Shown here: piece by piece, positions 60,433 through 64,000 of the stretch | Numbering within the stretch: position 1 is the stretch's first letter | Layout of the letters: every line of letters starts with the position of its first letter | Assembly: GCA_025403435.1 (NCBI GenBank) | Contig: CM046347.1 | Coordinates: forward strand, 26,920,597 to 26,984,596 | Source: Artocarpus heterophyllus | Lineage: Eukaryota > Streptophyta > Magnoliopsida > Rosales > Moraceae | Reading direction: 5' to 3' | DNA length: 64,000 bases | The notes under the pieces: generated by a model | What the model saw: the letters and a program-made list of their open reading frames with translations, nothing else | Databases searched by the model: none | Told to the model about the DNA's origin: nothing | Position numbers and translations under genes: made by a program

Positions 60433-61296
60433 TAAGGCCGTACAAAAATCACCCTGCACCCACCAATAGCCCACGCTCGCCCCCGCGCCTGTGCCCGCAT
60501 CCGCGTACGTATCTTAAAAAAAGCGGGTTTACGTTAGCAACCCACTGGAGGGCGGGTTGAACTCGCCCACCAATGTATTCAGGTGGGCGGGTTTAGTTTT
60601 AAGTTTTTGAGGGCGGGTTCAACCCAAACCCGCCCGCCTATATATTTAAAAAAAAAAACTTATCATTTATTTGATTTTGTTCTTATTTTAGAGATGATTG
60701 ATCAATCCAACACTCTAAGCACGGGCTCGGCTGCTTCATGACATATTAGAAACTGGAAATTCTCCTATTATTTTGTGAAGTGATCAAAATTCAAATCAAG
60801 TAAGCTAGCCTAAAAAGAAAAAAAACACTTGACTTTGTTCATCATTTCATTTGTAGCATTCTATTATTTTCAAACCCAGTGAATAGGCTTTAATCTTTAT
60901 GGATTCTTGACTTTGTTTATCACCTCATCTGTAGTTGATGTTTCTTATTGCAGTAAATAATTCTGTTTCTTAATTTGTACTTTTGAATATGGTCACTGTC
61001 TTTAGACATCAAATTTGCTTGTTGTTAGGAATACTTTATGTATCAACATCTTATATTTTCTACAAATTTTTTCCACTTTTTAAAAAAAGGTCCAAAAAAT
61101 TACATTGGCCAATAGCATAGGTCTAAACCGCCTCAACCCGCCAGCACCTACCCGCAACCACCAAAAAAAAAAAAAAACCGAAACCACCCGCCATGTGGTG
61201 GACGGTTTGCGAGTTGGTTAATCGTCAACCCGCCATCCAAAAAAAACCGCACCGTACCAGTCCAAAAATCATCAAACCGTCCGCTGTTTACCCCTA
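60433..61296. mobile_element. hAT-like non-autonomous element
   Basis: About 864 bp. The left end TAAGGCCGTACA and the complement of the right end TAGGGGTAAACA are similar short inverted repeats. They are flanked by ATAAAAAC (60425-60432) and ATAAAAAA (61297-61304), an 8-bp duplication with one difference, as made by hAT transposases. Both subterminal regions are rich in GGCGGGTT or AACCCGCC motifs ('gagggcgggttgaactcgcc', 'ctcaacccgccagcacct'), typical of transposase binding clusters in such elements. No transposase gene is present. Confidence 0.6.
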
Positions 61297-61304
61297 ATAA
61301 AAAA

Positions 61305-64000
61305 TGGTTAAAACTGTTAAAAATGGTTGAAAGGGGCTTAAGTTTCACTAACCAGAGTTTATTAAGGATGGAAATCAAAGTCAAATCTTACCCTTAAATG
61401 GCATGTCCAAGATTAAAAATAATGCTAACAATAAAAGATGTTACAATTTTTTTTTTTTGCTAATTTTTTCCTTAAACAAAATTAAAAAGAAAAAAAGTAA
61501 AACAGCTAATTAATTCCTGAGCTGTGTCTGTCACTAATCGAATTTTCATATACCAAGTATTTGACACCAAAAATAAAAGCATACTCTAATAATTCTTGCA
61601 TTCAGTTATACTTTATATTATACAACATCAAGTTGATAATTCATTTCTTCATGAAATTTTGGATTTGATTAAGATAAGAATGGAGAGAGGCAGAATAAAA
61701 AAATTAAAAAAAGCTGGTGAGTGTCACAATTTTCTTTCTGTTAAAAAATATGTGATCGAGTGGTGACAGCCTAATTGGTTGTAAGTCCTACCACTTTAAT
61801 TATAAATTGAACGTTTCAACCAGGCTGAGCTTCACTTGAAAATGATGATATCTTTTTCTGTATAAAAAAAAATGTGACATAATTAATTTTTGGTCCCCCA
61901 CCAGTTGAATAGGAAGCATTGAACGTCATAAACCCCTGTAGTTGATAGCTTAAGGTCCCAACAGAAGAAGTAAATGAATAAAACAATGTTGAAAATGATG
62001 CTATGATGAATACGACAAGAAGTTAGAACAGGTCAAGCGAGCGAAATTCCACGAAAGAGAAAAGAAAAAGAAAAGTATGCTTGCTCCTTTTGACAATTTT
62101 CCGTGAATCTTCAGTTCAGAGTAGATGAAATTTCAAACTGTGGAAGATATAAGGGATGAAAAGAAGAATAAAAGAAGATATTTCAGGGTTTCAGTACATG
62201 GTCAAACTTTTGTATGTGAGTATTATGCATTTTGTGGGGTGCCTAGGCAGATGGGCTTTAGTGCAAATGTTTTTGGGTCAAGCCTACTACATTGATATTT
62301 GGATAACGAAAATCGATATCAACTTACTCCTTAAGAAACAGATAGATTATGTAATTTTTACTAATTTTTATAAGGGAGAAATTGAGAGATCTTTGAACGT
62401 GTAAGTATGATGTTTATAAGGGAGAAATTGAGTGATCTTTAGACGTGTAAATAAGAGCGGGCAGCGAGCTTAGAGGGCTACACAAGCTGGCCCATGAATA
62501 GGAAATTGAGGCTCGAATAATCCCTAAAGCTTTGTGGGTGAATTAAAAAAGTAAAAAAAAAAAATGTTACACAGGTGACGATGCTAGAGGGTCAATTTGA
62601 TAAATAATACTTCTATGATATTATTTTGATTTCTACCACGTCTGTAAAAAAATTGAAATATACACTTTTAAGAAATTGAAAGAGAGAGGAGAGAGAAAGA
62701 GGCACATAGAGATAGAGGGAAGAGCATGAAATATAGAATGAGTGAAGAGAAAGAGGAAGAGTTGGGTGGTGAGATTTTTTATAGGAATAATTTAAACATA
62801 TTATATGTCAAAAGTAATATGAATAAAAGGTTTGAAAAAAAAAATATAAAAATGCTAGTAGTATTAAAAAAAATAGTATAAAACCTAATTTTCTCGGCAA
62901 GAAATCTAGGCCAGTCGGACCCAAATTCTTACGAAGTTCGAACGCACGGCCCAAGAGGCAGGTAGGTCCAACACTTTTGGCCCATCCCATAAATACACCT
63001 ATAGAGATCTAGAGTGATCCCTTCCTTTATGCCCTCATTAAATATTGTATGATTTATGTTTTTCTTTTAAAGAAAAATAGTAAGGCACAAAATTAAAGAA
63101 GCCTTAAGAGGTAGATGCCTTCTTTTTCTCAACCTTCTTTTTTAATTAATTCAAGAGAGAGCAACATTTTGACAAATGCCTAGTGTTTTTAACAAAAAGC
63201 AATCAGTTTTAGAATATAAGTACTACATTGACATAAAAATTTAACTTCTTGTTCTTTTTTTTTTTTTTTTTAATTTTAACAACCACGGGTCAAGAAAGTC
63301 ATTTGGTTTCGATAAGGTTGACTTTCGGAAACGACTTTACCAACTCTTCTTATCGGAGTAGGGCCGACATTGGGTCGCCAGTGCACACAAGATTGCCGAC
63401 AATAAGATAGAAAATATGAATAAAAGAGAATAAGATAAAGTGCATCCTAGAAAAAATGACATTAATGCCAAACTTTCTCCTCGAATTGTGGCACTAATAA
63501 AAGTAAAAAATTCACATGCACAAAAAAAAAAAAATTCCCTAGTTTATTTTTCTTTTTCAATGTCCAGGTACTTGCACCTCAACCAGGAAAAAAAAAAATG
63601 ATCACGACTAGAAGTGTAATGCTCATTATTACTTTAGACTATCATACAACATGTTGAGAAGTGAAAGTTCTAAATAATTTAAGATGGGTTTGGTAAATAG
63701 ATTCAAATTAGTGATTTAATTTGAGTTTTATGGTTTGAATTAGTGATTACATTGTTATTCAAATTGACGTTTGAATGTGGTTTTAAGTTTTAATCTGAGT
63801 ATGAAATAAAATTAAATTTGTGTTTAGAAAGGTAGTGAAAATAGTTTTTGATTTATTAACAAATCTAATAAAATTTTTATGTTAATGATTTTAAAAATAT
63901 GCAATATGGATCTTAATTTATTCCTCTTTTAACTAGAAACACAATAAAAAAAAGAAGTATCTCAATTGGATATCAAATGAAGTTGTTTTGATATTTTTTT
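61305..64000. other. Intergenic region to the window end
   Basis: No gene recognised. GA-rich patch near 62680-62710, A- and T-runs near 62551, 63258 and 63523, and GC-richer patches at 62890-62990 and 63290-63400 ('gggccgacattgggtcgcca') that might be transposon debris. Confidence 0.4.

Noticed and set aside
1..64000. tRNA, rRNA, snRNA, known microRNA and CRISPR signals
   Set aside because: I looked for conserved boxes, hairpins with known miRNA mature sequences and regularly spaced repeats with unique spacers, and saw none; CRISPR is not expected in a plant nuclear genome.

Overview
The window is AT-rich plant nuclear DNA, almost certainly from a eudicot. The support is small GT-AG introns, plant-specific proteins (an F-box protein like SKIP1, an RCI2/LTI6-type membrane protein, a degenerate PRD2/MPS1-like meiosis gene), and Ty3/gypsy and Ty1/copia retroelements with tRNA-Met-type priming. 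Family or genus cannot be fixed from sequence reading alone. All exon borders were assigned by hand from GT/AG sites and reading frame.

There are four well supported intact genes plus one plausible small one. Rightwards: a 105-aa small secreted-type protein (11913-12230) and a 579-aa protein with two U1/matrin-type zinc fingers (50117-54208, three exons). Leftwards: a 305-aa F-box/LRR protein like SKIP1 (30099-33207, two exons), a 78-aa RCI2/PMP3-type protein (37459-37836, two exons) and a 256-aa unknown protein with a coiled-coil-like N-terminus and four DLN repeats (56081-57896, four exons). Two broken genes are visible: an intron-containing pseudogene like PRD2/MULTIPOLAR SPINDLE 1 (6950-9370) and an unidentified two-exon fragment (16930-17277).

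The rest is mostly transposon-derived. Five long terminal repeats of one related family occur without internal coding regions: the truncated copy at 1-1977, then 2601-4988, 18018-20407 (reverse), 25589-28697 (reverse) and 38096-40482. Three have matching 5-bp target duplications (ATATC, ATGTG, CATTA), so they are solo LTRs. Each copy carries a different short tandem-repeat block at about the same internal place. A complete but decayed 5.2-kb Ty3/gypsy element (41347-46547) keeps both ~303-bp LTRs, a primer-binding site and the TGTTG target duplication. A Ty1/copia 3' remnant lies antisense inside the SKIP1-like intron. Several families of foldback/MITE elements and one hAT-like non-autonomous element fill intergenic DNA.

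The genes do not form a functional cluster. What links the region is transposon pressure on a low-density gene region: an LTR sits about 260 bp upstream of the RCI2-like start codon, a copia LTR with a TATA box sits in an intron, and a meiotic gene copy has decayed.
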